A DNA stretch of 64,000 nucleotides from Limnochorda sp. LNt (GTDB lineage Bacteria; Bacillota; Limnochordia; Limnochordales; Geochordaceae), in contig NZ_CP141614.1 of assembly GCF_035593265.1 (NCBI RefSeq), positions 2,666,001 to 2,730,000 of the forward strand, in the 5' to 3' direction. Within the stretch, counting starts at the first letter, position 1; the number at the start of each line of letters is the position of its first letter. The position numbers were made by a program, and so were the translations under genes. The notes under the pieces were generated by a model, which saw only the letters and a program-made list of their open reading frames with translations, did no database searches and was not told the origin of the DNA. Below are positions 25,014 through 33,401 of this stretch, one piece after another.

Positions 25014-25289
25014 CTTCACGTTTGCATGAACCGCTTTTTTGCTGATGCTCCAGGCGGGCGGCTCGTTCACCTCCTGTTTGACCCACGTTAGCCTCGGTGT
25101 AACCGGCCACCTCATATTCCTCCCCTTAGGGGGCGAGATGAAGATGGGTTGGAAACGTACCACGACATCGCAGCCTCGCCGTAGAGGAAGGATTTCTGTC
25201 CTGTTTCATCCCCGGTTCCCCTTCACGCAACCAAGAAGGCCCCACGGGCGGCTTTGCGCATCGTCCCCCAAAGCCAGGACGGCCGGGTC

Positions 25290-25480
25290 GTCACCATGGC
25301 CGAGCGAGTTTCTGCGGGGCCTGGTGGGACAGGGCCTGAAGGGGGGCAAGCTCGTCATCTCCGACGCCCGCGAGGGCCTCAAGTAGGCCATTGCGGAGAT
25401 CCTGGCGAGGGCGAGTTGGCAGGCAGCGCTGCCGGGTGTACTTCATGCGCAACCTTTTGGCCCATGTGCCCAAGCACGCG
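25290..25480 (+). pseudogene. IS256-family transposase fragment
   Basis: EFLRGLVGQGLKGGKLVISD then AREGLK matches the IS256 core (SDAHEGL). A TAG stop follows, then AIAEILARASWQ and, in another frame, RCRVYFMRNLLAHVPKHAQA. The frame change coincides with a 4-base duplication (GCAG) after the TGGCAG codons. Head and tail of the gene are missing. Confidence 0.75.
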
Positions 25481-25637
25481 CAAGCCATGGGCCACACTGG
25501 CCGGCCATGCCGACCCGGAGGGGACGTGGCACATCTACCAGCGGGTGACCCCGTCGATGATCCGAGAGGCGACCCGGGCCGTAGAGCGACTCACCTCGGA
25601 TCCGACACCCGTTCGCGAGCGACGGCCACAGGCGTAA
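25481..25637 (+). pseudogene. C-terminal fragment of a tyrosine recombinase/integrase
   Basis: The frame reads TLAGHADPEGTWHIYQRVTP then SMIREATRAVERL before TAA at 25635. The GH and the tyrosine in HIYQ fit the box of phage integrases (LGH..xxTTxxxY). It lies about 170 bases from a tRNA-Ser gene, the usual target of such enzymes. Only the last ~45 residues remain. The 25640-25806 stretch after it holds a short palindrome GTACC-TTTT-GGTAC (25738-25751) and nothing else recognised. Confidence 0.55.
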
Positions 25638-25806
25638 TCGGCGCAAGGCCCGAGGGATACGGGCCGGGAGACCATCCGGGCCTCTTCTTTGTTCTGTCCA
25701 GAGAGGGGACCTATAACACGGAGTCGTGCCTGGTGGGGTACCTTTTGGTACGAGCGCCCAATCCCGAGGCGCGGCGGGGTGTGCCTGATACCGCAAACCC
25801 TTGAAA

Positions 25807-25898
25807 TGGCGGAAGGGGAGGGATTCGAACCCTCGGAGGCCCGGTAGGGCCTCACACGCTCTCCAGGCGTGCCTGTTCGTCCGCTCCAGCACCCTTCC
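25807..25898 (-). tRNA. tRNA-Ser (GGA anticodon)
   Basis: Folds fully: acceptor GGAAGGG/CCCTTCC, anticodon stem CACGC/GCGTG around loop CTGGAGA (anticodon GGA), long variable arm GAGGCCC-TACC-GGGCCTC, T arm GAGGG-TTCGAAT-CCCTC, discriminator G, encoded CCA. Reads UCC/UCU. It lies 36 bases downstream of a second tRNA-Ser gene and probably shares its transcript. Confidence 0.97.
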
Positions 25899-25934
25899 GC
25901 GTCCGAAGGAGCGTGCGGCCGCCGTGCAGCCACG

Positions 25935-26027
25935 TGGCGGAGGGGGTGGGATTCGAACCCACGGGCCAGCGGATGCCAGCCAACGGTTTTCGAGACCGCC
26001 CCGTTATGACCGCTCCGGCACCCCTCC
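25935..26027 (-). tRNA. tRNA-Ser (CGA anticodon)
   Basis: Acceptor GGAGGGG/CCCCTCC, anticodon stem GCGGT/ACCGT with loop CTCGAAA (anticodon CGA), long variable arm, T arm GTGGG-TTCGAAT-CCCAC, encoded CCA. Reads UCG. Confidence 0.97.
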
Positions 26028-26074
26028 GCGCGCCGGGACCCGGGCCGACGCCGCCCCGGCCCTCGGCACAAGGG

Positions 26075-26103
26075 ATCTTACCAGCGGGGCCCCACCGGCG
26101 CAA
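26075..26103 (-). promoter_or_regulatory. Promoter of the tRNA-Ser pair
   Basis: Minus strand: TTGCGC (26098-26103), 17-base spacer, TAAGAT (26075-26080), about 48 bases before the first tRNA. Confidence 0.55.
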
Positions 26104-26117
26104 CCCCGGCCCTTTCG

Positions 26118-26146
26118 TTGACGCCCCTGCCCCCTCCTCTTACAAT
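26118..26146 (+). promoter_or_regulatory. Promoter of the LolA-like/beta-barrel pair
   Basis: TTGACG (26118-26123), 17-base spacer, TACAAT (26141-26146); predicted start about 53 bases before ATG 26206. Confidence 0.65.
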
Positions 26147-26205
26147 GAGAGCCAGTCCGGCGGCCCCCGGGCCAGCCGCCACCTCGTTCGGGGGGTCGGT
26201 AGGAG

Positions 26206-27033
26206 ATGCAGCCGCTACGGCGTCTCGCAGGCGGACGGGGAGGCGGCCTGCGCCGGCAGTCGTGCCGATTCGCCGCCCCGGCCGTGCTCGTGGCCCTGAT
26301 GGGTCTCGTCGCCTGCGGGCTCGCCCCGGAGGCCGCGGCAGGGACGTCCGCCGGCGCGCCTCCTGCCACCGCCCAAGCCGTGCTGGAGCGCGTCGAGGCG
26401 GCGGCTCGGGACCGGCGCGACATGTCCGCACGCCTCACCATCGAAGCCATCGATGCACGGGGGCGGCGAGCGCGCTCGGTGCTGATGGCTGCCTTCATCC
26501 GGGAGCCGGCCCTGGCACGCATCGAGATCGCCGAACCCTCGGCCTTGAGGGGACAGACCTACGTGCTGGACGGCGCAGCCCGCGAGCTGCGGCTGTACCT
26601 GCCCGTCACGCACCAGATCGTGGTGCAGCGCCTCGACGAGGCCCCGGTCGCCCCCGTCGCCCCGGAGCGCCTGCTGCGCGACATGGGCGACCGGCAGGGC
26701 GCGCCGGCCCTGCGGCTGATCGGCACCGAGCAGGCCGAGGGGGCTACGCTCTACGTCCTGGAAGGGCCTCTCCCGTCGAGCAGCATAGCGTCCGGCGGCG
26801 ACGTCAGCCTTACCGGGCTGCCCCTGCCCTCGCTGGGCGACACGCTGGCCGATGGCGGCTCGGTGCGCATCTGGGTCGACGGGCGCTCCTGGGTGCCGGT
26901 CCGGTTCGTGGTCTACGACCCCCGCGGTGGGCAGCGGGCCTCTTTGAGCCTCACCGCGGTGCGCCTCGACCAGGGGCTTCGTCCCGAGCAGTTGCGCCGC
27001 CTGCCCGAGGACGCCGAGGTCGTCGAGGGGTAA
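26206..27033 (+). CDS. LolA-like outer-membrane lipoprotein-sorting protein, itself a lipoprotein
   Basis: 275 residues with a lipoprotein signal: APAVLVALMGLVAC, lipobox LVAC with C37. The mature part resembles LolA/DUF4292-like folds: MSARLTIEAIDARGRRARSV, LARIEIAEPSALRGQTYVLD, RELRLYLPVTHQIVVQRLD. It is the second LolA-like protein in the window and again precedes a beta-barrel-like gene by 16 bases, so it may carry lipid or lipoprotein across the periplasm. ATG 26206 has GTAGGAG directly before it and GGGGGG further up. Confidence 0.75.
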   Translation: MQPLRRLAGGRGGGLRRQSCRFAAPAVLVALMGLVACGLAPEAAAGTSAGAPPATAQAVLERVEAAARDRRDMSARLTIEAIDARGRRARSVLMAAFIREPALARIEIAEPSALRGQTYVLDGAARELRLYLPVTHQIVVQRLDEAPVAPVAPERLLRDMGDRQGAPALRLIGTEQAEGATLYVLEGPLPSSSIASGGDVSLTGLPLPSLGDTLADGGSVRIWVDGRSWVPVRFVVYDPRGGQRASLSLTAVRLDQGLRPEQLRRLPEDAEVVEG

Positions 27034-27049
27034 TGGAGAGGCCGGCACC

Positions 27050-27922
27050 ATGCACAGGCTGAGCGCCTGGCTGGTAGCGTTGACCCTGGCGGCTGCCGGC
27101 ACCCCGGCGTGGGCCGGCACCGCGAGCTCCGCCGCGGCCTGGGAGCCCCGCGCCACCACGCTCGCCGCTGCTTACGTCCCCGACTCCGGCTGGTCGGGCG
27201 CACTGGCCGCGCTCGGCCGCTTGCGCACGGGCCGCCTGGCGGGGGCCGACGGGTGGATCGCACTGGCAGCCGGCCATCTGCCCGGCGCCTACCTCCAGCT
27301 GGCCAGCGGCGTGAGACTGCGACAGCTCCTCGCCAGCGCTGCCCTCGTCACCCACGGCCTCGAGGCCCGGCTCCAGCTGTCGGCGGGCGAGCCGCAGGAC
27401 GGGAGTCCCTCCCCGGTCCGCCCCGCCGGAGCGGCTCGCATCGAGACGGGCATCGCCACCGGGGCGCTCGGCCTGAGCGCTTCCGCCTGGGCGGCCACGG
27501 CCAGCGTCGCCCCTGCCCTCTCGTGGCTGGGCGCCTCCGACCCGCCGGCTGGCTCGCTACTGCTGCGCTTGGCCGAGCCAGGCAGCGCCGGGCTCTCCCT
27601 CGAGGGCCGGCGCCGCATCGGCGAGCTCACCGCTCGGCTCGGCACGGCCCTGCGGTGGGTCCCCGCTCTCGGCCAGTTGGTGCCCCGCCTGTGGGCCAGC
27701 CTGGCCACCCGCTCGGGCCCGTATACCCTCGACCTGGGCGCCGCCGTCGACGCCGTCGCCTCCGCTGCCGGGCCCCCGCCCGTGGCCCTGGCCGCCTCCA
27801 TCAGCGCCACCCGGCCGGCCGCGACCCCGCCCACGTCCCGGCGCCCCCGACGGGCTCACCTGGTGGCGTGGTGGGAGGCGCCGTCCGACCGCCTGGGGCT
27901 CGCCGCCGCGCTCGAGTGGTGA
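27050..27922 (+). CDS. Probable outer-membrane beta-barrel protein
   Basis: 290 residues with a signal peptide (WLVALTLAAAGTPAWAG). The mature part is rich in Ala/Gly/Leu with strands alternating hydrophobic and polar residues and ends RLGLAAALEW, a barrel-like terminal strand with a final aromatic residue. I recognise no named family. Its place directly behind a LolA-like lipoprotein supports an envelope role. Function unknown. Confidence 0.55.
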   Translation: MHRLSAWLVALTLAAAGTPAWAGTASSAAAWEPRATTLAAAYVPDSGWSGALAALGRLRTGRLAGADGWIALAAGHLPGAYLQLASGVRLRQLLASAALVTHGLEARLQLSAGEPQDGSPSPVRPAGAARIETGIATGALGLSASAWAATASVAPALSWLGASDPPAGSLLLRLAEPGSAGLSLEGRRRIGELTARLGTALRWVPALGQLVPRLWASLATRSGPYTLDLGAAVDAVASAAGPPPVALAASISATRPAATPPTSRRPRRAHLVAWWEAPSDRLGLAAALEW

Positions 27923-27976
27923 GATGGCCTCCGCCCGACGCCGGTGATATGATCGGCGCGGACGGCCTGACCACCG

Positions 27977-28240
27977 ATGGAGCATGCCGAGTCATGGACC
28001 CCGACGGAGCGCTGGACAGCCGGAGCGCGGTGCGTCCTGTGCGGGCGGCCGCTGGCAGCGACCCGCCATCTCTCGGCCGCGGGTTGGGCGCTCTGCCCGG
28101 CCTGTCGGGCCCTGATCCACCGGCGGGCGCTCGCGCGACTCGCGGGAGGAGAGGGGCAGCGAGACGCTCTGCCCCTCAGCGTCGGCCGCGGTTGGGGTTG
28201 TGCGCGGCCATGGTCGCCATCGCCAGCACGTACGCCTTGA
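27977..28240 (+). CDS. Possible small zinc-ribbon protein
   Basis: 87 codons with two CxxC pairs: CVLCGRPLAATRHLSAAGWA then LCPACRALIHRRALARLAGG, a C-x2-C-x18-C-x2-C zinc-binding pattern. No ribosome site is seen before ATG 27977 and the 3' end overlaps the opposite-strand small gene by 65 bases. It may be a real DUF2197-like protein or chance; the cysteine pattern is the only support. Confidence 0.4.
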   Translation: MEHAESWTPTERWTAGARCVLCGRPLAATRHLSAAGWALCPACRALIHRRALARLAGGEGQRDALPLSVGRGWGCARPWSPSPARTP

Positions 28241-28331
28241 AGTTGGGCGGCAGGTCCATCTGCTCCAGCAACGGGCGCAGCGGCGACCGCTCCATCTCCT
28301 GGCGCAACTGGTGATAGCCTCGCCTCTCCAT
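28176..28331 (-). CDS. Small helical protein (51 aa) behind nrdJ
   Basis: ATG 28331 follows GGAAGGGGGGGG by 2-6 bases. The product begins MERRGYHQLRQEMERSPLRP and continues LLEQMDLPPNFKAYVLAMAT, short amphipathic helices, no membrane segment. It begins 110 bases after the ribonucleotide reductase stop on the same strand. Family unknown; the good ribosome site and coherent composition support a real gene. Confidence 0.5.
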   Translation of the reverse strand: MERRGYHQLRQEMERSPLRPLLEQMDLPPNFKAYVLAMATMAAHNPNRGRR

Positions 28332-28440
28332 GGCCCCCCCCCTTCCCATCGCTGGGGGCCACCCGTGTGCGAGCCGGCGCCGGCCGTAGTATGTGCGGCC
28401 CGGGCCGCTGGCTTGTGTGCGCCTGCCCGGGCTGCCCCCA

Positions 28441-31332
28441 TCAGCAGCGGGTGTAGCCGCAGTTTTGACAGTACCCGCAGCCCTCCACCCGCACGTACTG
28501 CGCCTGCCCGCAGACCGGGCAGATGTCGGCTCCCGCCAGGGGCTGCACGTGCCCGTTGCTCGTGCTCTTGCCGGGCTCGGTCACGGCGGACAGCGTCGGG
28601 CCCGGGATCGCCTGCCCCCTGGCCTCGGCGGCCACGGGGCCGCTGACCGCCAGGCTCGCGCCGGTCGTTGCCCCCTTGCGGCGCCCCTGGGGCTGCGAGG
28701 CTCGCTGCCCTGCCGGGCCGCCGTCCGGCGGATCGGGCCGCACCACCGGCCTCCGCCGCACCTGGGCGCTCTCGCCGCGGCCACCGCCGTCGGCTGCCAC
28801 CTGCCCGCCCTCGCCCTCGGCGCCCTCCGCCTCCTCCTGGCCCTCGGCACCGCCCTGCCCCGTCTGCCCGCTCGCCTCCTCGCCGGCGCGCCGGGTCCGC
28901 AGGTAGCGCTCCAGCGCCTTGGCCAGCGCGTCGGGCATGGAGAGCACCCGGTCCGGCCCGAAGCCGAACGGCTGGGCCCCGCCGATGTTGCGCAGCTGCT
29001 CGACCACCAGCGCCAGCTTCTCCAGGTTGCTGATGGGGCTGGGCGTGCGCAGGTAGAGCGAGATGAGCCGCCCGATGGCCTCGGCGTCGGCCGTGATGTC
29101 CATGCCGCCCTTGCCCAGCACGATGATGGCCTCGAAGGGCTGGCCCCTGGGATGCTCGTTGATGACGACCCGGGCGGTGCCGACGAGCGTCTTTTGCCGG
29201 TAGGTGAAGCCCTGCACCTCCTCGGGCACCTCGCCGATGACGGCCCGGGGCTCCACCTCGAGCGGCGAGCTCCAGCCACGCCCTGCCTGCGCCGGCGCCG
29301 CCACCGGCGCACCGGCCAGCTCTGTCCTGGCCTCGGCCGCCCGCCGCTCCACCTCCGCCTGCTGACCCGGTGACGTCTCGTCTTTGGCCACCAGCACCTG
29401 CTCGTCGCGTGACCGATCCCGGTAGATGGTGACGCCCTTGCAGCCGAGCTTGATGGCAAGCTGATACAGCTCCATCGTCTGCTCGACGGTGTAGTGCGCG
29501 GGCAGGTTGGCCGTCTTGCTGATGGCGGAGTCCACCCACCGCTGGATGGCGGCCTGCATGCGCACGTGCTCCTCTGGCGTCAGCTCCAGGGCCGTGACGA
29601 AGTGGGGGGGCAGCTTCTTGACGTCGCCGCCGAGCTCGGGGTGCGCCTCGAAGTACTCCTGCACCACCGGCTCGAAGACCTCCTTGCGCCCCAGCCGCCC
29701 GTGGCGGTAGTAGGACCAGGCGTAGTAGGGCTCGATGCCCGTCGACGTGCCCGCCATGGTGCCCGTCGTGCCCGTGGGGGCCTGGGTCATGAGGGTGACG
29801 TTGCGGATGCCGTGGCGCCGCACCGCCTCCCGCACGTCCTCCGGCATCGTCTTCATGAAGCCCGACTGCAGGAACCTGTCCGCGTCGAACGCCGGGAACG
29901 GCCCCTTCTCCCGGGCCAGATCCACCGAGCCCAGGTACGCCTCGCGGGCGATGAAGCCGTACAGCTCGTCCGCGAACTTGACGGCCTCGGGGCTGCCGTA
30001 GCGGATGCCCAGGTGGATCAGCATCTCGCCCAGCCCCATGGTGCCCATGCCGACACGCCGCTCCAGCTTCTGCTGGCGCTCGTTCTCTTCGAAGAAGTAG
30101 GGCGTGATGTCGATGACGTCGTCGAGGAAGCGCACGGCCAGCCGGGCCGCCCGGGCCAGCTCCTCCCACTTGACTTTGCCCTCCTCGACGAAGCGCGCCA
30201 GGTTGAGGTGCCCCAGCAGGCAGACGCCCCAGGGCGGCAACGGCTGCTCGCCGCACGGGTTGGTGCTGATGAGGGGGGCGAAGTACCACGAGTTGGACAT
30301 GGCGTTGGCGTAGTCGAGCCGCACGAAGCCCGGCTCCGCCGAGGCCCAGGCCGACTCGACGATCTGCCGGAAGAGATCCCGGGCCCGCAGGCGCTGGTAG
30401 ACCTTGACGGGCTTGCCGAGCGCCCGCCACTTCTTGAGGTCGCCGTCCCAGAGACGGTCGTAGTCGGGGTCGGTGGTGTCGGGAAAGACCAGCTCCCACT
30501 CCGCGTCGGCCTCCAGGGCGCGCTCGAACTCCTCGGTGATGCCGACACTGATGTTGGCGTTGGTGATGGCAGCGAAGTCCCGCTTGGCGTTGATGAACTC
30601 CACCACGTCGGGATGCCAGACGTTGAGGATGAGCATCAGCGCGCCCCGCCGGCTGCCCCCCTGCTCCACCAGCCCCGTGGCGAAGCTGAAGAGGGCGCCC
30701 CACGAGACCGAGCCCGACGACTTGCCGTTGACGCCCTTGACGTAGGCCAGGCGCGGGCGCAGCACCGACAGGTTGATGCCCACCCCGCCGCCTCGCGCCA
30801 TGATCTCCACCATGTTGCCCAGGGTGTCGATGATGGCGTGGCGAGAGTCGGGGGGCACGTCGGATGTGCGGCCCCGCACGGGGATGACGTAGCAGTTGTA
30901 GGCGGTCAGGGCCTGGTCGGTGCCCAGCATGGCGTTGATCCGGCCGCCAGGCACGAAGCGAAAGCCGTCGAGCAGCCACCGAAACTCGCGAGCCAGCCGC
31001 GCCCGCTGCCCCTCGGCCTCCACTCGGGCCGCCGCCCGCGCCAGCCGGTCCCACATCTGCTCGGGGCGGGTCTCCAGGGGCTTGTCGCAACGGTTGCGAG
31101 GCCGGCGGATCACCTCGCCGTTGACCTTGAGCCGGACGACCACCTCGTCGCCCTCGACGGCCTCGACGATGCCGACCTCCTTGGCTGGATACCGGCGGTC
31201 GTCGCTGGTCATCACCACGACGACGTCGCCGGCCTGGATCTCTTCGCGCGCCGCCTTGGGGCTGTACCGGTCGAGGAAGATGAGCTCCTGGACCGGGCCC
31301 CAGCGGTAGGGCCTACCCCCCATACCGAACAC
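28441..31332 (-). CDS. nrdJ: Class II (adenosylcobalamin-dependent) ribonucleotide reductase
   Basis: 963 residues. Key features: redox cysteine C147 (TAYNCYV), thiyl-radical C360 in ISTNPCGEQPLPPWG, the MARGGGVGINLSVLRP segment, and a C-terminal zinc ribbon CPVCGQ...CGYCQNCGYTRC that re-reduces the active site. It makes deoxyribonucleotides with coenzyme B12, with or without oxygen. A Gly/Glu-rich low-complexity linker (about residues 800-900) joins the catalytic domain to the tail. GTG 31332 and ATG 31323 are both possible starts. Confidence 0.96.
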   Translation of the reverse strand: MFGMGGRPYRWGPVQELIFLDRYSPKAAREEIQAGDVVVVMTSDDRRYPAKEVGIVEAVEGDEVVVRLKVNGEVIRRPRNRCDKPLETRPEQMWDRLARAAARVEAEGQRARLAREFRWLLDGFRFVPGGRINAMLGTDQALTAYNCYVIPVRGRTSDVPPDSRHAIIDTLGNMVEIMARGGGVGINLSVLRPRLAYVKGVNGKSSGSVSWGALFSFATGLVEQGGSRRGALMLILNVWHPDVVEFINAKRDFAAITNANISVGITEEFERALEADAEWELVFPDTTDPDYDRLWDGDLKKWRALGKPVKVYQRLRARDLFRQIVESAWASAEPGFVRLDYANAMSNSWYFAPLISTNPCGEQPLPPWGVCLLGHLNLARFVEEGKVKWEELARAARLAVRFLDDVIDITPYFFEENERQQKLERRVGMGTMGLGEMLIHLGIRYGSPEAVKFADELYGFIAREAYLGSVDLAREKGPFPAFDADRFLQSGFMKTMPEDVREAVRRHGIRNVTLMTQAPTGTTGTMAGTSTGIEPYYAWSYYRHGRLGRKEVFEPVVQEYFEAHPELGGDVKKLPPHFVTALELTPEEHVRMQAAIQRWVDSAISKTANLPAHYTVEQTMELYQLAIKLGCKGVTIYRDRSRDEQVLVAKDETSPGQQAEVERRAAEARTELAGAPVAAPAQAGRGWSSPLEVEPRAVIGEVPEEVQGFTYRQKTLVGTARVVINEHPRGQPFEAIIVLGKGGMDITADAEAIGRLISLYLRTPSPISNLEKLALVVEQLRNIGGAQPFGFGPDRVLSMPDALAKALERYLRTRRAGEEASGQTGQGGAEGQEEAEGAEGEGGQVAADGGGRGESAQVRRRPVVRPDPPDGGPAGQRASQPQGRRKGATTGASLAVSGPVAAEARGQAIPGPTLSAVTEPGKSTSNGHVQPLAGADICPVCGQAQYVRVEGCGYCQNCGYTRC

Positions 31333-31361
31333 CTGCCCGCCACGAGATGTTGTGCAGTCTT

Positions 31362-31391
31362 ATTATGGAGGCACGACGGGTTGTGGTACAA
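31362..31391 (-). promoter_or_regulatory. Promoter of nrdJ
   Basis: Minus strand: -35 TTGTAC (31386-31391), 18-base spacer, -10 CATAAT (31362-31367); start site about 31355, 23 bases before the GTG start. No cobalamin riboswitch is recognisable in so short a leader. Confidence 0.5.
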
Positions 31392-31475
31392 AGGACGTCG
31401 GCGCCCGTCCGTGCCCTTCACGCCCCCTGGAGGCGAATCGTGTCGACCCGTCACCCGCCGGTGGCCCCTGGCGAC

Positions 31476-32405
31476 TCACACCGATAGATCCCGGCGGAAG
31501 AGCGCGAGGCTCAGCGCCACGAAGGCCGCCCCGTACATGGCCAGCACCGCCCACGCCGACCCCGGATCCAGGGCCCGCGCCGCGGCCTCACCGCCGGTCT
31601 CCCGCAGGGCGGCCAGCGAGACCAGGAAGGGATTGTCATCGACCACCAGGGCCCGGGTCACGTTGCCCAGCAGGTAGGGACGCAGCTCCGCCAGCCATCC
31701 CCTGGACTGCACGATGAGCCCCGAGACCAGGGCCTCCACGAAGTAGTACACCAGCGCGCCCCCCACGGCGACCCCGGGACTCTGCCAGGCGAAACCGGCC
31801 GCGGCCGCTGCCAGCCCGTAGACCGTCAGCACCGCCCACAGCCGCACCGCCACGACGCCGAGCGAGCGCCAGGTCTGGACGTCTCCGAAGACCGAGACGT
31901 CGAGGGCACCCAGCCGCCAGCTCGTCAGCGAGGCGATGACGGTCCCCACCGCCAGGCCGACCACGACCCCGACCGCGGCCAGGATGGCCACCAGGCCCAA
32001 CTTGGCCCCCGCCATCACCCACCGGCGGCGCCCCCGACCCAGCAGCCGCTGCATGGTGCCCCAGCCGAACTCGTTGGCCACCAGCGTGGCGCCGGCGATG
32101 GTGATGAGCACGAAGCCCGGGAAGAAGAGCACCCCGCTGATGCCGGCGTAGGCCGAGGGCAGCTCCAGGTTGGCGCGCAGCGCCGCCGCCAGCACCTCCT
32201 GCCTCAGCGCCCTCGCCGGCCGGTCGGCCGTCGCCGTCTCCTCGATCTCGACGCGGGCGTAGCGGCGCACGTCGTGATAGGCCTGGTACGAGATGCCCGC
32301 GCTCAGCGAGAGGAAGAGCACCGACAGCCCCAGCAGCACCCACAGCATCCGGAGCCGGCGGGCCTTGAATAGCTCCCACCGCAGGGCGACCAGCAGGTCC
32401 CTCAC
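31476..32405 (-). CDS. ABC-2 type transporter permease
   Basis: 309 residues with a cytoplasmic start, one TM helix (LWVLLGLSVLFLSLSAGISY), a periplasmic segment, then five TM helices, the ABC-2 layout. GTG 32405 overlaps the ATPase stop as GTGA, so the two genes are translationally coupled. It forms an exporter of unknown substrate with the preceding ATPase (BcrAB-like). Confidence 0.85.
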   Translation of the reverse strand: MRDLLVALRWELFKARRLRMLWVLLGLSVLFLSLSAGISYQAYHDVRRYARVEIEETATADRPARALRQEVLAAALRANLELPSAYAGISGVLFFPGFVLITIAGATLVANEFGWGTMQRLLGRGRRRWVMAGAKLGLVAILAAVGVVVGLAVGTVIASLTSWRLGALDVSVFGDVQTWRSLGVVAVRLWAVLTVYGLAAAAAGFAWQSPGVAVGGALVYYFVEALVSGLIVQSRGWLAELRPYLLGNVTRALVVDDNPFLVSLAALRETGGEAAARALDPGSAWAVLAMYGAAFVALSLALFRRDLSV

Positions 32406-33391
32406 GGCCGTCCGTTGCCCCCCGGGGTCGCCGCCGCCAGCTCCATGAAGTACTGCTCCAGCGTGCTGCGCACCGGCACCATCTCGCTGACCCAGATGCC
32501 CGCCTGGGCCAGGGCCCTCGTCAGCTCGGCCCCCCGCTCCGGCGGCGCCTCGACCCACAACGCGTCGCCGGCCAGCTCCACCCTGGGGCGCCAGGGCAGC
32601 GCCTCGAGATGGGCCGCCGCCTGCCGCGCCAGCTGACCGTCACGGGCCGCCGGCCGTCCGTTGGCCGGACCCGCGCTGACCCGCAGCCGCAAGCCGCGGG
32701 GGCGCAGCAGCTGGGCCACGGGCCCCTGCGCGACCAGCCGGCCGTGCACGATGACGCCCACCTCGTCGCAGACCTGCTCCACCTCGTGCAGCAGGTGGCT
32801 CGACAAGAAGACGGTCAGCCCCGACCGGCCCAGCTCCCGGACCAGCTGGCGCACCTCCTGGATGCCGACGGGATCGAGGCCGTTGGTGGGCTCGTCGAGG
32901 ATGACCAGGCGCGGTCGCCCCACCAGGGCCAGCGCGATGGCCAGGCGCTGGCGCATGCCCAGCGAGTAGGTCTGGTAGCGCCGGTGGGCCCGGTCCAGCA
33001 GCCCCACCCGGTCCAGGGCCTCGTCGAGCTCGCGCTCGTCCACCGGCCGGCGCGACGCCGCCAGCACCCGCAGGTTGTCGCGCCCCGACAGGAAGGGGTA
33101 GAAGGCCGGCGCCTGCACCAGCGCCCCCACCTGGCTCAGGGCGTCGGCGTACCGGCGCGAGCCGAGGGGCTCCCCCAGGAGCTCGACCTGCCCTTCGCTG
33201 GGGCGCATCAGCCCCAGCACGATGGCGATGGCCGTGGTCTTGCCCGATCCGTTAGGCCCGACGAAGCCGTAGATGCACCCTGCCGGGACTCTGAGGTCGA
33301 CGGAATCGAGGGCTCGTATCGCACCGAACCGCTTGGCGAGCCCTACGGTGCGGATGGCCCATGATGCCTCCGTGCCCAACGCCTGCCGCAC
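32402..33391 (-). CDS. ABC exporter ATP-binding protein
   Basis: 329 residues: Walker A GPNGSGKT, Q-loop VQAPAFYPFLSG, signature YSLGMRQRL, Walker B LVILDEP, then a C-terminal extension of about 100 residues typical of BcrA/CcmA-type exporters. GTG 33391 follows GAAGGA by 6 bases. It lies 10 bases after the M28 peptidase gene. Confidence 0.9.
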   Translation of the reverse strand: MRQALGTEASWAIRTVGLAKRFGAIRALDSVDLRVPAGCIYGFVGPNGSGKTTAIAIVLGLMRPSEGQVELLGEPLGSRRYADALSQVGALVQAPAFYPFLSGRDNLRVLAASRRPVDERELDEALDRVGLLDRAHRRYQTYSLGMRQRLAIALALVGRPRLVILDEPTNGLDPVGIQEVRQLVRELGRSGLTVFLSSHLLHEVEQVCDEVGVIVHGRLVAQGPVAQLLRPRGLRLRVSAGPANGRPAARDGQLARQAAAHLEALPWRPRVELAGDALWVEAPPERGAELTRALAQAGIWVSEMVPVRSTLEQYFMELAAATPGGNGRP

Positions 33392-33401
33392 TCCTCATCC
33401 T

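Noticed and set aside
25640-25806. att site duplicating the 3' end of the tRNA-Ser gene
   Set aside because: No second copy of the tRNA end is visible in the decay zone.
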